Shown here one piece after another: positions 1 to 11,849 of a DNA stretch of 64,000 nt. The DNA lies in the NCBI RefSeq assembly GCF_024679095.1, contig NC_066553.1:3697994-3761993 (forward strand), read 5' to 3'. Position 1 is the stretch's first letter. Each line of letters starts with the position of its first letter. Source of the DNA: Eriocheir sinensis. Taxonomy: Eukaryota; Arthropoda; Malacostraca; Decapoda; Varunidae. The notes under the pieces were generated by a model that was not told the DNA's origin, searched no databases, and saw only the letters and a program-made list of their open reading frames with translations. The position numbers and the translations under genes were made by a program.

Positions 1-45
1 GACGGCTACGGAGGGTTTTGTTATTTATATGTGTGTTACAAATTC

Positions 46-65
46 TGCTACTACTACTACTACTG

Positions 66-141
<76 letters not shown>

Positions 142-228
142 TGCCACTACTACTTCTACTACCACTACTACTGTCGATGATAACAATAATAATAACAATA
201 ACAGTAATAATAATAATAACAATAAGGC
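46..228. repeat. Imperfect triplet repeat, (CTA/CCA)n then (AAT/AAC)n
   Basis: An uninterrupted run of ACT, ACC and then AAT/AAC triplets. All frames read as homopolymeric Thr, Leu, Pro or Asn, so no gene is inferred. Confidence 0.95.
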
Positions 229-300
229 TGGGACTGGGTACGTGCGCTCCTGGCTCGACAAGGGCAAGAGTTACAAAATGGGTTTACTAAATATTTCTTC

Positions 301-419
301 GAGAATAGTTTGAAAATAATGTGACAGTTACTTTTTCAAATGTAGACCGAATGACCTCGCTTTTCTTATATTACTGAAAAGATTTTGTACATCCGTAACC
401 GTTTTTAAGTAGTTGTTTT
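301..419. other. Unremarkable AT-rich spacer
   Basis: No repeat, RNA or coding signal seen between the opening triplet repeat and the family A tail. Confidence 0.6.
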
Positions 420-476
420 TGTTAGCACCTTTAGAAATACGTGATGTGAGAAGCGAAAGTGTTTTATAATACCTAG
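420..476 (+). repeat. Interspersed repeat family A, 3' tail fragment
   Basis: Matches the end of the fuller family A copy at about 35,010-35,063, sharing the motif GATGTGAGAAGCGAA. Only the tail is present. It abuts the 162-bp tandem array that follows. Confidence 0.6.
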
Positions 477-477
477 T

Positions 478-960
478 CACATTTCATTGCTGTTCGTTAA
501 CCCCACATGCCTTCTCGAGTACAGCACGCATATATAGTGGTTGACTGCCCTTCATTAACCACAGTACCGCAGAGTAACAAAGAGTCAGGCAATGCGTAAA
601 CGACCCGAAACACTAGGAGTCACATTACCAAAATTACACCACATTTCATTGCTGCTCGTCAACCCCACATACCTTCTCGAGTACAGCACCCATATATAGT
701 GGTTGACTGCCCTTCATGAACCACAGTACCGCAGAGTAACAAAGAGTCAGGCAATGCGTAAACGACCCGAAACACTAGGAGTCACATAACCAAAATTACA
801 TCACATTTCATTGCTGTTTGTTGACACCACATACCTTCTCGAGTACAGCACGCATATATAGAGGTTGGCTGCCCTTCATGAACCACAGTACCGCAGAGTA
901 ACAAAGAGTCAGGCAATGCGTAAACGACCCGAAACACTAGGAGTCACATTACCAAAGTTA
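478..960. repeat. 162-bp tandem repeat, three copies
   Basis: Copies begin at 478, 640 and 802 with the motif CACATTTCATTGCTG, a constant 162-bp spacing. Each contains TTCTCGAGTACAGCACGCAT and CATATATAG-like sequence, and copies differ by a few substitutions. A diverged fourth copy resumes at about 1,188 after a retrotransposon insertion. Confidence 0.93.
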
Positions 961-1187
961 TGTGTGGGGGCTCACTCACACAGCTCTTCTGGACCAGCTT
1001 CCTCCTCATACTGATAGTCTTCCTATCTTATCATATTTCCACGCTGACTGCTCTTCTGAACTTGCTACTCCTTCATCTGTATTTCCTCCTGCCTACGACT
1101 TGAACTCTTACCTTTTTTTTTTTTTTTTAGCAGTAGCGAGGCTTTTTTTTTTTTATTAATGTTTACTTTTTAAAAAAAAAAAAAAAA
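961..1187 (+). mobile_element. 5'-truncated non-LTR retrotransposon tail with internal deletion
   Basis: Sequence matching the C-terminal end of the reverse-transcriptase ORF at 58.5-58.9 kb. Both read HADCSSELA and then SSVFPPAYDLNS, but here about 150 bp between these blocks is missing. It is followed by T-rich 3' sequence and an A-rich tail ending near 1,187. The insertion sits between copies 3 and 4 of the 162-bp array, so it postdates the array. It cannot encode a working protein. Confidence 0.75.
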
Positions 1188-1330
1188 CATCACATCATTG
1201 CTATTCGTTGACCCCACATACCTTCTCGAGTACAGCACGCATGTACAGTGGTAGGCTGCCCTTCATGAACCAAGTACCACAGATTGACAGAGAGACGGGC
1301 GATGCATAAATAACCTCGTACTGCCCACTC
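1188..1330. repeat. Diverged fourth copy of the 162-bp tandem repeat
   Basis: CATTGCTATTCGTTGACC and CTTCTCGAGTACAGCACGCA align to the array unit, with several substitutions and a small deletion. It resumes directly after the A-rich tail of the inserted element. Confidence 0.8.
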
Positions 1331-2095
1331 ACGCTGTGCACACGCTGTGATTTACGATGGATAGCCTGACGGGTTAATTAAGCCCAGATAATAACAGTGC
1401 ATTATCCTTAATTATTTACCTGTTGGGAAAATTTGCCGAGTTATGAAAAAAAAATATATATACCGTTTTGAGTACACGGATTTTGTTGTGCAAGAGCGCG
1501 CTGGTGAATATGGTGGTGAGTGTGGACGATATTCACCAATTGGTACTCATGATTCCAGTTTGTACGCACATCAAGGAGAAGTAAAGAAAAGTACTGATAT
1601 TAATTGACTCTGGCATCTCTAGTAGGAACTCTTAAACTGAACACTCTTTGCGGGCTTTTTTTTTTATTGTTGTTTCCTTTTTTTGTGCCCTTGTGCTGTC
1701 TCCTTTGCTGTAAAAAAAAAAAAAAAAAAAAACCGTGGCGTTGCTGGATTTTCTGCTGTCTTTTTTTGCGCTCCTAAGTCTGCTAAGCCTGTAAATAATA
1801 AAACGAGAAAATTGGGTTGAAGCATAAAACTGGACATGGAAAAAAATTGAGTAGTTGTAATGACTGGCTTGTAATCAATCTCTATTTTGGTGTATTATTT
1901 ATATTCTCCGTTTCATTGTCTTGTATTTTATCCCTCTCCTGGAAAATAGAACATGCCTCACCGTGTCATCATTCACTCCTTGTCACCTGTTCAGTTCATC
2001 ACCAGACCCGCCGCCTCGATGACTAGGCAAACAAACAAAGGATTAGTGGAACTTCAACTTAAACATGCCATTCACATCTTTTCCTTTAATATATG
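1331..2095. other. AT-rich spacer with one retrotransposon tail
   Basis: Apart from the tail at 1,640-1,732 no gene, RNA or repeat signal is evident. Confidence 0.6.
1640..1732 (+). mobile_element. Non-LTR retrotransposon 3' tail, severely 5'-truncated
   Basis: The end GTCTCCTTTGCTGTAAAA plus a long A run matches the 3' ends at 59.0 kb (GTTTCCTCTGCTGTAAAA) and 61.3 kb. Only the 3' UTR remains. A shared terminal sequence followed by poly(A) is the usual mark of a retroposed LINE. Confidence 0.75.
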
Positions 2096-2201
2096 ATGTG
2101 ATGTTCAGCTTCTCCAATCCCTATATTATAAAATGGTGAGATGTTCAGGCCAACCCAATCCCCATATTACAAAATGGTGTGATGTTCAGCTTTCCCAATC
2201 C
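2096..2201. repeat. 40-bp tandem repeat, about 2.6 copies
   Basis: ATGTTCAG recurs at 2,101, 2,141 and 2,182, each followed by a CCAATCC-containing segment, giving a 40-41-bp period. Confidence 0.85.
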
Positions 2202-2265
2202 AGGTCAGGACGAGGAGCGTGAACGTGTTTGGGCGAGTTGTTCCATTGTACCTTTGTCGCTCTCT

Positions 2266-2492
2266 GCTTCCTCCTCTTCCTCTCCTCCTCCTCCTCCTCC
2301 TCCTCCCTGCTTTTACCACTTATCTCCTCACTCCCTTGACTCGCTTGTCCACCTCCTCGCCCGCCTCTCTCACCCCTGCGACTCCCCGTATTATTATTAT
2401 TATTAGTATTAGTATTAGTAATAGTTGTTGTAGTATAGTAGTAGTAGTAATAGTAATAGTAGCAGTGGTAGTAGTAGTAGTAGTAGTAATGG
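2266..2492. repeat. Triplet repeats: (TCC)n, (TAT)n, (TAG)n
   Basis: Three adjacent imperfect triplet tracts. Frames over them are homopolymeric and rejected as coding. Confidence 0.95.
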
Positions 2493-2822
2493 AAATTGTA
2501 ATAGCAGGACAGTAGCAATGGCAGTCGTATCAACAAAGCCATCAGTAGCACCGCCGGCACCATCATCAGTGTTGGCGGCATCATGGCATTGGTATAACCT
2601 CTCCCCGCCCGGCTTATTATAATTCTTCAGCGCATTCGGATTCAGGCTCGGCACAGATTTTTTTTTTCCGTTCCCCCCTCCGCCACAAACCAGATGAAGG
2701 AGATAAAAAAGGAATGAAACCGGCGGACCAAATTACCGACTTAATTAAAGACACCTGCATTATTACACAATTCGGAAATTAATGAATGGCTTGATCAGGT
2801 TCAGTAGTAATTAATTAGGCCC

Positions 2823-2958
<136 letters not shown>

Positions 2959-3084
2959 CGGTCTTCCTTTCAGTCGTCATCGCGTTTGTCTGTATGTTAT
3001 TCTGTCTTTTCTTTATTATTTGTCACATTTTCTCTCGTCATGAACAGGCAGAGTTTGTTTCTCCGTATTTTGAATGGCATTGCT

Positions 3085-3087
3085 CGT

Positions 3088-3134
<47 letters not shown>
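3085..3134. repeat. (GT)n microsatellite
   Basis: GT run with one interruption. Confidence 0.97.
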
Positions 3135-3135
<1 letters not shown>

Positions 3136-3506
3136 CTGTCTTTTTTTGTCTCTGGGTCTGAATTTCACTTTCCTACCTTTCCGTTTTGTTTTTATGGGAA
3201 GAGAAACACCAAGAGCGAGGCAATCTAGGTCCAATAAAAAATAATACAAAAAAGTCCCTCGTCACGCTGCTTTCCCGCAAAAAAAAAAAAAAAGCAAAAG
3301 AAACAAAAAAGAGTGACTGGTTTTGGTTTGAGATGGCTTTGATACCCCCCTTGAAGTAGTGTAATTAATAGACTTAAATACAATAATAAACGATGCTGTT
3401 TGTATTTGAGTTTACTAGTGAAAGAGATGAGATAATTAAGTGTGGTCGAATCTTAAATGTAGAAGTTGGTCAGTTAATTAGCATGTGTCTGTCTGTCTTT
3501 CTTAAT

Positions 3507-3553
3507 CACTCACTCACTCACTCACTCACTCACTCACTCACTCACTCACTCAC
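3507..3553. repeat. (CACT)n tetranucleotide repeat
   Basis: About 11 consecutive CACT units. Confidence 0.97.
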
Positions 3554-3820
3554 ATTTTTTACTTGGATCTCTTTCTCTCTCCCCAAATCCATCGCTATAA
3601 CACCAAGTACGAGAAATGATATCGTATGAAAAAAAAAAATTATGTAAAACTCCTTAAAATGAAAAAGGAAATGCGACTGTAATCAAGCCTTTTCACAAAT
3701 TTACTTGAATATATGCAAAAAAGAAAAAAAGGAAATCAGAAGAGAAAAAGAAGGAGAAACAGGAAAGCGTCGAAGGGAAGGAAAAGAATTGGGAGGTGAA
3801 AGATGGAAGGAGGAGAAAAA

Positions 3821-3843
3821 GTGTGTGTGTGTGTGTGTGTGTG

Positions 3844-3909
<66 letters not shown>

Positions 3910-4013
3910 GAGGAAAAGGCGTGATGTGTAAGGAAGGAAATTGCAGGAAGGTAAAGGACCTGGTCGGGGAGAGGGAGGAAAGGAGGAAATGTGAAGGGAA
4001 AAGTGAGGCTTTT

Positions 4014-4069
<56 letters not shown>
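3821..4069. repeat. Compound (GT)n-(GA)n, then a second (GA)n
   Basis: GT run at 3,821-3,845 passes directly into GA at 3,847-3,908. A second GA run fills 4,017-4,069. Purine-rich sequence lies between them. Confidence 0.97.
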
Positions 4070-4071
<2 letters not shown>

Positions 4072-4379
4072 GAAAGGAGGCGATGGCAGAAGCAGAGAAG
4101 ACTTGGAGAGAGGATCACAAAAGGAGGAGGAGGAGGAGGAGGACGAAATCAAAGGCCAGTACGAGGAAAAGGAAGAAAGGACAAAATAATAATAATATGT
4201 TTAATTTATTTTCCACGTGAGATCATAAAAAGAATATTAATTAGTACATGTTTTATTATTGAAGAGGAAAAAGTACTGACCATTATTATTATTTTTTTTA
4301 TCTCCAATACAACAATAAATATTTCTCCTAATGTATTCATCCTGTAATGCCTTGTTTGACCTTCTCGATTCTTTTTATT

Positions 4380-4830
4380 AACTTTATTCTCTTTTTTTGG
4401 TCGATGTCTTGTTCTGTATTTTTTTCCTTTTCTTTTTGTCGATTTTTTTTTTCCTTTGTCGATATTTTCCGTTTTTTTCTTCTTGGTTGATTTTTTTCAT
4501 TTTTTTCTTTTTTGTTTTTTTGTCATTTTTTCTCTTTATTCATTTTTGTCGATTTTTTCCTTTTTTTTGTCTTTTTGTCCATTAATTCTTTTATTTTCTG
4601 TCGATTTTCCCCTTTTTTCATTTTTGTCGTTTTTTTTTATCCTTTTTCTCTTTTTTTGACGATTTTATTTCTCCTTTTCTCGATTTTTTCCTTTATTCTC
4701 CTTTTTCTCAAGTTTTACCTTTTAGTCGATTTATCCTTTTCATTTTTCGTTGATCTTATTTTTCCCTTTTGTCAACGTTTTCCTTTTTATTTTCTCTTTG
4801 TCAATATTTTTGTCCCCCTCGTGAATATAT
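4380..4830. repeat. T-rich degenerate tandem repeat
   Basis: The motif GTCGATTTTTTCC recurs many times at irregular 20-50-bp spacing on a poly-T background. The Phe-rich frames here are artefacts of this composition. Confidence 0.8.
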
Positions 4831-5287
4831 ATCCCGCAGTTCATAATCCTTCGCTTCATGAATATTCCCTTTCATGTCAGCGAGCGCCCAGTGTCATCAC
4901 GCACGTCTGTTCTCATTATGCAGAATTTGAACGTTTTTTTATGTGTATATACGCGTTACGTGTGTGTAGTTTCCTGTCCAGCCGTCCGTGAGTGCGTCTG
5001 TCTGTCTGTCCGTTCGTCCGGTCCTCTCTCGCAGCCTGGCATTACCCCCTTTTCCTCCCCTTCTTTCCCTACCTTCTCATTTCCTCCCTTTTTCCCTCCG
5101 TCCATTTCCCTCTCGTTCTTCCTCTCTAAGTTTCAATGTATCCTTCCTTCCCTCCTTCCTTCCCTCCCTTCCTCTTTTCATTTCCCTCTCGTCCTTCCTC
5201 CCTCAGCTTCACTCTATCCCTCCTTTCCTCCCTTACTCCTTCTTCCTTCTCTTCCTCTCCTTCTCCTTGTTCTCTTCCTCTCTCCTT

Positions 5288-5442
<155 letters not shown>

Positions 5443-5492
5443 CACTAATGCCGATATTTTTTTGTTCATCGCATAATTATGATTCCTGTATG

Positions 5493-5571
5493 AAAATTCC
5501 GTATTTTTTTCGTAAATATTTTCCATTGTTTTCTATAATTTCAACTTTTACCTGGTTTTCCTATGGCCATT

Positions 5572-5580
<9 letters not shown>
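5493..5580 (+). repeat. Arm 1 of a dispersed inverted repeat pair
   Basis: Contains GTAAATATTTTCCATTG and TTTTCCTATGGCCATTACC. The reverse complement of 6,893-6,990 carries close versions of both motifs in the same order. A GT microsatellite follows arm 1 immediately. Confidence 0.8.

Positions 5581-5610
<30 letters not shown>
5576..5610. repeat. (GT)n microsatellite
   Basis: Pure GT run adjoining the inverted-repeat arm. Confidence 0.97.
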
Positions 5611-5611
<1 letters not shown>

Positions 5612-5689
5612 CTCATAATCGGCTAATGGGTGACATAAACGCTTAACTACGGTGTGTGTGTGTCTGTCTGTGTGTCGTGATTTGTGGAT

Positions 5690-6305
5690 GCGAAAACACT
5701 CCACCTCATTTATGTTGCCTCTTTCCTCTTTTTTCCCTTCCTTCTCTCACCTGGCTACTCCATTTACGAATCCACTTTTCTCATCGCTTTTTCCTCACCT
5801 CCTCCTCCTACCCCTTTCCTTTCGTCCCTTTGATGCCTTGAACATATTTCTTACCACTGAATGCGTCAACACTCTATTTTATTTGTGTAACTCTTCTTTC
5901 TTCCTTTCTTTTTCCTACCTTATAACCATTTACTTCCTCGGCGACTCCTCCTCACCTTTTCCTCCTCTCTTTCTCTCGTCCGTTTTATGCCTTGAACATA
6001 TTTCTTACCACTGAATGCGTCTATACTCTTCTTTATTTGTGTAACTCTTTTCTCTTCCTCTCCTTTTCCTACCTTATCCTTCCATTTATTTCCTCAGTGA
6101 CTCCTTCTCACCTTTTCCTCCTCTCTTGCTTTCGTCCCTTTGATGCCTTGAACATATTTCCTACCACTAAATGCGTCAACACTCTTCTTTATTTGTGTAA
6201 CTCTTCTCTCTTCCTTTCCTCTCCCTACCTTATCTTTCCATTTATTTCCTCAACGACTCCTTCTCACCTTTTCCTCCTCTCTTTCTCTCGTCCGTGTGAT
6301 GCCCT
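5690..6305. repeat. 155-bp tandem repeat, about four copies
   Basis: The motif TGCCTTGAACATATTTC occurs near 5,832, 5,986 and 6,142, with a broken copy at 6,298 (spacing 154-156 bp). Each is followed by ATGCGTC, a T/C-rich stretch and TTCCTC. The first copy is the most diverged. The 105-120-aa frames here arise from the repeat. Confidence 0.9.
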
Positions 6306-6892
6306 GTAACGTCCTCCTATAACCTCAGTTTTAACCACATTCCAGAACACGAGCTTTAAAGAGATTCTGTTATCGTCCTCTATTCTTCGTATTTCAGGAC
6401 GTTTCAGCAAATGTTCGAGCGGCGTGCCATGTCGGGGCCAGACTGGGTGACCTTGACCTTCTCTCTTGTGTCTGTGGGTTGAGTCGCCGTGACGTGGGAC
6501 GACTCGTGTCATAGAGGTGTCGTTGGCAAGTCACTCTCCGGACGTAACTAGAATATTCGTCGCTTCTCGTATATATAATTCGTTTCAGACATACCCTCCG
6601 AGTTACCCTTCCTTCCCTCCTTTCCCTCCCTTCCTTCCTCCATTTCCCTCTCGTCCTCTCTCACGCACGTTCACTCTACCCTTCCATCTCTCCCTTCCCT
6701 CCCTACCTCCATCCATTTCCCTCGGTGAATGTCAGCAGTCAGAGCTAAATGATTTTGTTTTATATCTTTGAAAAGTTTAACCCCTCCTCCATGAGATGTA
6801 GTGACGGGTGACCTTATCTGCGCTACTGTTTATTGTTTCCTTTTTTTATAGTAAATGAAGCATCTCAAGGGGAAAAAATAAATACATGGACA

Positions 6893-6990
6893 CACAGGTA
6901 ATCGCCATAGGAAAACCTGGTAAAAGTTGGAATAATAGAAAATAGTGGAAAATATTTACTAAAAGAATATGGAATACGGAAAATCCCGCT
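6893..6990 (-). repeat. Arm 2 of a dispersed inverted repeat pair
   Basis: Reverse complement of 5,493-5,580 with scattered differences. The two arms bracket the 155-bp tandem array. Confidence 0.8.
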
Positions 6991-7379
6991 TACATTGACC
7001 CTATAAAAAAAAGTAGAGAAAAGAAGAGAAGAGAAGAGTGCACATTTTAAAGGCATACCTTGTTTTAAGACGAACTAACAAGAAGCTCAAGTACCAATGA
7101 TATGCTCCTCTTACTTCGGCTTAATACTAGTTTCAGAAGTTAAATATTCATAAAACCTCGACCCTGTATAACAATGAGTGTACATGAAAAATCTACGTGC
7201 CCCACCTGGCGATAACGACGCTCGACAGGTGTTAGTGGCTCACCTGTACACACGAGCGAGTCTGGCCGCGGCTCTTCCCGTCCTTCCACTCCTGAGGCGG
7301 CCGTCGCTGGGGGTTGTGGCCCACTTAGCGTGTGCTGTGACTGTTAGATGTGACTAGCGACCTTCAGAGGCTCCAGATG

Positions 7380-7970
7380 TGCCCTCCGCTACCGGCCTCC
7401 CCCCCCCCTCGCCTCTTTTCCTTCTCTCTCGTCCACTTCTTCCCGTTACCTGCCTTACCTGCCCCCACCCGTTCCCTGCTCCCCCCTCCCCTTCTGTTCC
7501 GTTTCTATCGTTCTCTCCCCAACCCTCCAGCTAGCTACCTTATCTGCCCCCACCCCTTGCTCCCTGCTCCTTCCTCCCCTTTTGTAATGTCTGTATTGCT
7601 CCCTTCTTCCCCAGCCTCCCTTTGCCTCCCTTACCTGCCTCACTGCCCTTCCTCTGTCTCCTCCTCTCTCCCTGCTCATTCCTCCCCCACCATACTCCTC
7701 CTGCACCCCAATTTCTCTCCCTCATCGTCCCTCCAGACTCCACACCCTTTCTCCACCCCTCACTTCCTCCTTTCCCCCCCATTTCCTTTGCCTCCCCTAT
7801 CCGTTCCCCATGCCTCAACCCCTTTCCCAAATCTCCCCCTGGTTCTGACCCCCTTCCCTTCCTTCCCCGCCTGTGTACCTCCTCCCCTTCCCCCTTCCTT
7901 CCCCACCCGTGCCCTATTCTCCTCCTCCCCTCCCCCCCCTTGGTCCCCTTCGCACCACAGGGCTCAGGAG
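7380..7970. other. C-rich pyrimidine low-complexity block
   Basis: Plus strand is mostly CCTCCC and CTTCC blocks. Overlapping Pro/Ser-rich frames in several registers show composition rather than coding. Confidence 0.85.
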
Positions 7971-8165
7971 GTAAGCTGCTTGTGTCAGATTGTAAAGGCT
8001 TCCACGGCCGGCAGGAGAGAGGGGAATTAAGGGGGAAAAAGAGGAAGCACACCTTTATTTGAACATTTTTCTGTAAATCCTGACAGAAAAGATGGGTTTG
8101 TGGGAAGGGTGTTTTCTCCTCTCTGCTGGACGTTTGGTGATAGTGAGAGAGAAGGGAAAGGGAGA

Positions 8166-8692
<527 letters not shown>

Positions 8693-8754
<62 letters not shown>
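8693..8754. repeat. (GT)n microsatellite
   Basis: Pure GT run just upstream of a possible splice acceptor. Confidence 0.97.
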
Positions 8755-8756
<2 letters not shown>

Positions 8757-8765
8757 TGTTATCAG

Positions 8766-8845
8766 GGCGTCATCAAAGCGTCACTATTGATCGCCTTGTG
8801 TAACGCAATGCTTATTCACCTGCACACTCGTTTATTAATAGCCAG
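8766..8845 (+). other. Possible internal exon, unidentified
   Basis: An 80-nt segment bounded by TGTTATCAG on the left and by GTGAGT on the right. Reading from its first base it is open for 26 codons, including KASLLIALCNAML, a hydrophobic stretch that could be part of a membrane segment. The acceptor's pyrimidine tract is poor because it consists of GT repeat. A chance open frame of this length is quite possible. No family recognised and no linked exon identified. Confidence 0.18.
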
Positions 8846-8985
8846 GTGAGTCTGCCCTTCAGTTCTCGCCTCTCCGTGTACCCGCTGGACCGCCTTCCGT
8901 CTGTCACGACTAGTTAAAGGCAATGAAAGTTAGGCAGGCAGGAACTAAGTTTTGTCTGTTGGCAGCTCGCATCAAAACAAGTATT

Positions 8986-9115
8986 TTTTTTTTATGTCTA
9001 CGCCTATAGCGCCGATAGGCTTGCTTGAGGGGCCTGGATGGTAGTCGGCTCCAGCCCGTATTGGCGCAGGCAGGTGTTTATAGTGGCGCCATCTTCTCTT
9101 GATAAATATTTCTTC
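8986..9115 (-). mobile_element. Retroposon family B, minus-strand copy with poly(A)
   Basis: Read on the minus strand it starts AAGATGGCGCCACTATAAAC, continues through TGCCTGCGCCA and ends in an A-rich tail at about 8,986-8,995. Copies at 24.3 kb, 33.6 kb and 36.3 kb share these blocks. The poly(A) indicates a SINE or a truncated LINE 3' end. Confidence 0.7.
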
Positions 9116-9299
9116 GTGTTGAAAAGAGAGAGTTTCTTCACGTCCACTCATTGTTATACAGCGTCGAAGTTTTATAAGTATTTGATATTTTTGACTAATA
9201 TTAAGGGGATCTGATACTTGGGTTCGGTGGGGTGTGGCGCTGGGATCCATCATCTCACTCGATAATTTCATCTTTTCCTTACAACGAGACAAGCAGATC

Positions 9300-10189
9300 A
9301 AGGTTTGAATCCATCTACCCCCCCCCCCCCCTACCTCCCACCTCCAACTCTTTGCTCAGTAATGCTTCCGGAAGAGATATTTAAAAGGAGAAACGGAGAA
9401 AAATCCAAAGAACAGTAACTCAAAGCTTGCTCCTAATATCAATGTACTTTGCTCTTGAAAACGTTGATGTCATACCTAGGTGAAAAAAAAAAAGGGATAA
9501 GGGGAATGCTCTAAAACACGCCAGTCAAAGGGATGATGGGATGAAAATAGTGTCTAGGAAATTAGGCGAAAAAAAATAATAAAAAAATAATATACCATGC
9601 AGGTGGTGCCACAAAACATGAGTGCCGTCCTACTGGGCCAAACAAGACCCTCGTGTAATGTTAGCATCTGGGAAGAGAAATCAATTTGTGTGGCACCAAA
9701 CAGACTCAATTCATTACCGAGCGTCGAGGCGTGGCACGAACAGCAGGCATTGTTACGAGGAGGTGGCCCGCTGCACAGTGTTCCACCACTCAACGATGCT
9801 CGGCTCTCCTGCCTTTGTCATTACCCTCGAGGAGCTGACCTCACTGCGCGTGCTTCCTATGTTGCATAAAAAAATAGTATAAAAATAAGAAAGTACGAAG
9901 TTAGTGATGAAAGCACAGCAGGAATAGAACTATACAGAGATAGGCAACCGGAAAGTTATGCAACAAAAATGTCACTTTACAAGTTACCCAACACGGCGGG
10001 GACATCACAGAGAAACGCTGTAGTGTTTCTTTTTTCACGGTGAGGAACTCGAGTAAGCCTGCTGCGTGTGGAATATTTAATTCACGAGGAAAAACATGAC
10101 GGCTTGGGCACGACGGGATGATAGAATACATAATCGTCTTTCAACTGAATAAATTCCTGTTACGCCCTGTGGAGACCTAACTTCTCAAT
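9300..10189. other. Unique spacer, no supported gene
   Basis: Opposed open frames of 80-90 codons overlap at 9,554-9,882, but neither has recognisable domains or splice or poly(A) context. Nothing else seen. Confidence 0.5.
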
Positions 10190-10335
10190 GTGTGTGTGTG
10201 TGTGAGAAGAGAAGAGAAGAGAAGAGAAGAGAAGAAAAGAGAATAAAATAAAATAAAATAAAAGAGAAGAGAGCAGAAGAGAAGAGAAGAGAAGAGATAG
10301 AGAAGAGACAGAGAAGAGACAGAGAGAGAGAGAGA
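10190..10335. repeat. (GT)n, (GAGAA)n, (AATAA)n and GA-rich compound repeat
   Basis: Successive short-period tracts with one motif mutating into the next. Confidence 0.95.
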
Positions 10336-10886
10336 TTCCAGCAGCTTGAATAATTTTACTGCAGGATATAAGCTTCTTTCAAACGCATCTAGTCGATTCT
10401 GTCTTGTGCATATGATTTCCATCTGCTGTGAACACGTTCCGTATTATTTTCAAGTATTATATTCACGTGTTTTCTTATCAAGTTATTCCACTCTCCTCTC
10501 GGGTTAATATTTGTTTCGCATTTAACCTTGTTGTGTCGCTGCCGTCATTTACTTTGTTGAGACTGTTGCATTGTTCATAATGCCTCGGCCGTTTGTGAGG
10601 ACGCTGTCAATCCCACGTGTTACTCTACACTAAAAGAGTTTTCCACTATTATTTTCTTCGCGCCTCTGTTGGAGAGCACATTTATAATTTTCAGGGAATG
10701 AGTTTCAGGAAAGTCGACTAGACTTTGTCATTTTCATTTCGCGGTTGCTCCGACTTCTCCCCTTCATCCGGCCATCACGACACACATGAGCAGACTGTTC
10801 ATGACTGACAGTTCTACTCAGTTTTACTTTTACTGTTGCCGCGTGCTCATTACACTGAAGAATTCTATCAAGTTCTTTTCTCGAGT

Positions 10887-10892
<6 letters not shown>
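10336..10892. other. Unique spacer
   Basis: No gene or repeat signal recognised. Confidence 0.55.

Positions 10893-10976
<84 letters not shown>
10893..10976. repeat. (TA)n microsatellite, about 42 units
   Basis: Pure TA run. Confidence 0.98.
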
Positions 10977-10978
<2 letters not shown>

Positions 10979-11377
10979 TAGAAAAACACGACTAAGTTGT
11001 CTATAGGTTAAAGTATTTTGTTCGTCTGTTTTTTTTTCATGTAAATACCATTTTATAAATAGCCTTTCAAGGCTTCTTTTCTCTTTCAAATGCAGCACAA
11101 TGTATTCAGTAAAAGCAAAGAAATGACCGAACACTGGCACGAGGCTCGGCATTATCTGGTCAGCGGCAGCGTCATATATTCCAAACTGATAATCCTTATA
11201 TTGAGTTGCGGTACAGTCAGCAGCTGTAATAATTAGCGGCCTGGCCTCCTAATTTTAAGTATGTATTTCATGAAGTGAATTCCTCCTTCATAGTCGGCAA
11301 TGCACATAACTGCCACAGTGTACACTGCAGCTTCTCAGCCACTGGCGAAGCTCAAGGCATAGTGCGCGGGCCTGGTG

Positions 11378-11397
11378 TGACGTAACAGGTGACGTCA
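11378..11397 (+). promoter_or_regulatory. Pair of cAMP-response-element motifs
   Basis: TGACGTAA at 11,378-11,385 and the perfect palindrome TGACGTCA at 11,390-11,397, 12 bp apart. These are consensus sites for CREB/ATF bZIP factors. They lie 130-300 bp upstream of a CpG-rich exon that ends in a splice donor, which supports promoter function. Binding is inferred. Confidence 0.5.
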
Positions 11398-11529
11398 CTA
11401 ACTCCATTACCGCCTGCCAGGCGCACCACATAAATGAACTTGATGTCCGTTTTCATAGCCAAAATTTACGTTACATAAATGTATTATTACAGAGTTTGCT
11501 TGATTCCCACCAGTACCTCATTCCTGGCG

Positions 11530-11718
11530 GCGGTGAAGGTCGGTGATGACGCCGGGAGGGGAGTCGCTGCTGCCCACCCGCCTCTTCCGTCTGCCGCCGC
11601 GGCGCCACCTTCGCGCCTGCCCGGCCTGCCTCAGTCTCGCCTGCGCAGTGTATTGGTGTGGCGGTTGTTCGCTACTCTCTTGGATTTTCTCCCGCTACAG
11701 TCACGGCTATTGATCAAG
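11530..11718 (+). other. Putative CpG-rich promoter and first (5' UTR) exon
   Basis: The most CpG-rich stretch in this part of the window (GCCGCCGCGGCGCC near 11,592) is followed by TCAGTC at 11,631, which matches the arthropod initiator TCAKTY. A donor, AAG/GTATGA, lies at 11,718/11,719. No DPE match was found at the canonical distance; GGTTGT sits three bases too far downstream. No open frame with a convincing start is seen, so I interpret it as a 5' UTR exon splicing to 12,316-12,400 and then to 33,825-33,941. The start coordinate is approximate. Confidence 0.4.
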
Positions 11719-11849
11719 GTATGACTTTGGGAGGTTTCTAGTTTCTTAGCAGATAACACACTCGTCACGGTACTGTATTATGAGCCAAGAGGACGTGAGC
11801 TGACGTTAAGTGACGGCTGTTAATTATCTGATCTGACAGCTGTAGTGTC

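Noticed and set aside
9554..9882. Opposed 80-90-codon frames in non-repetitive DNA
   Set aside because: No recognisable motif, no splice or poly(A) context, and both strands equally open. Not enough to claim a gene.
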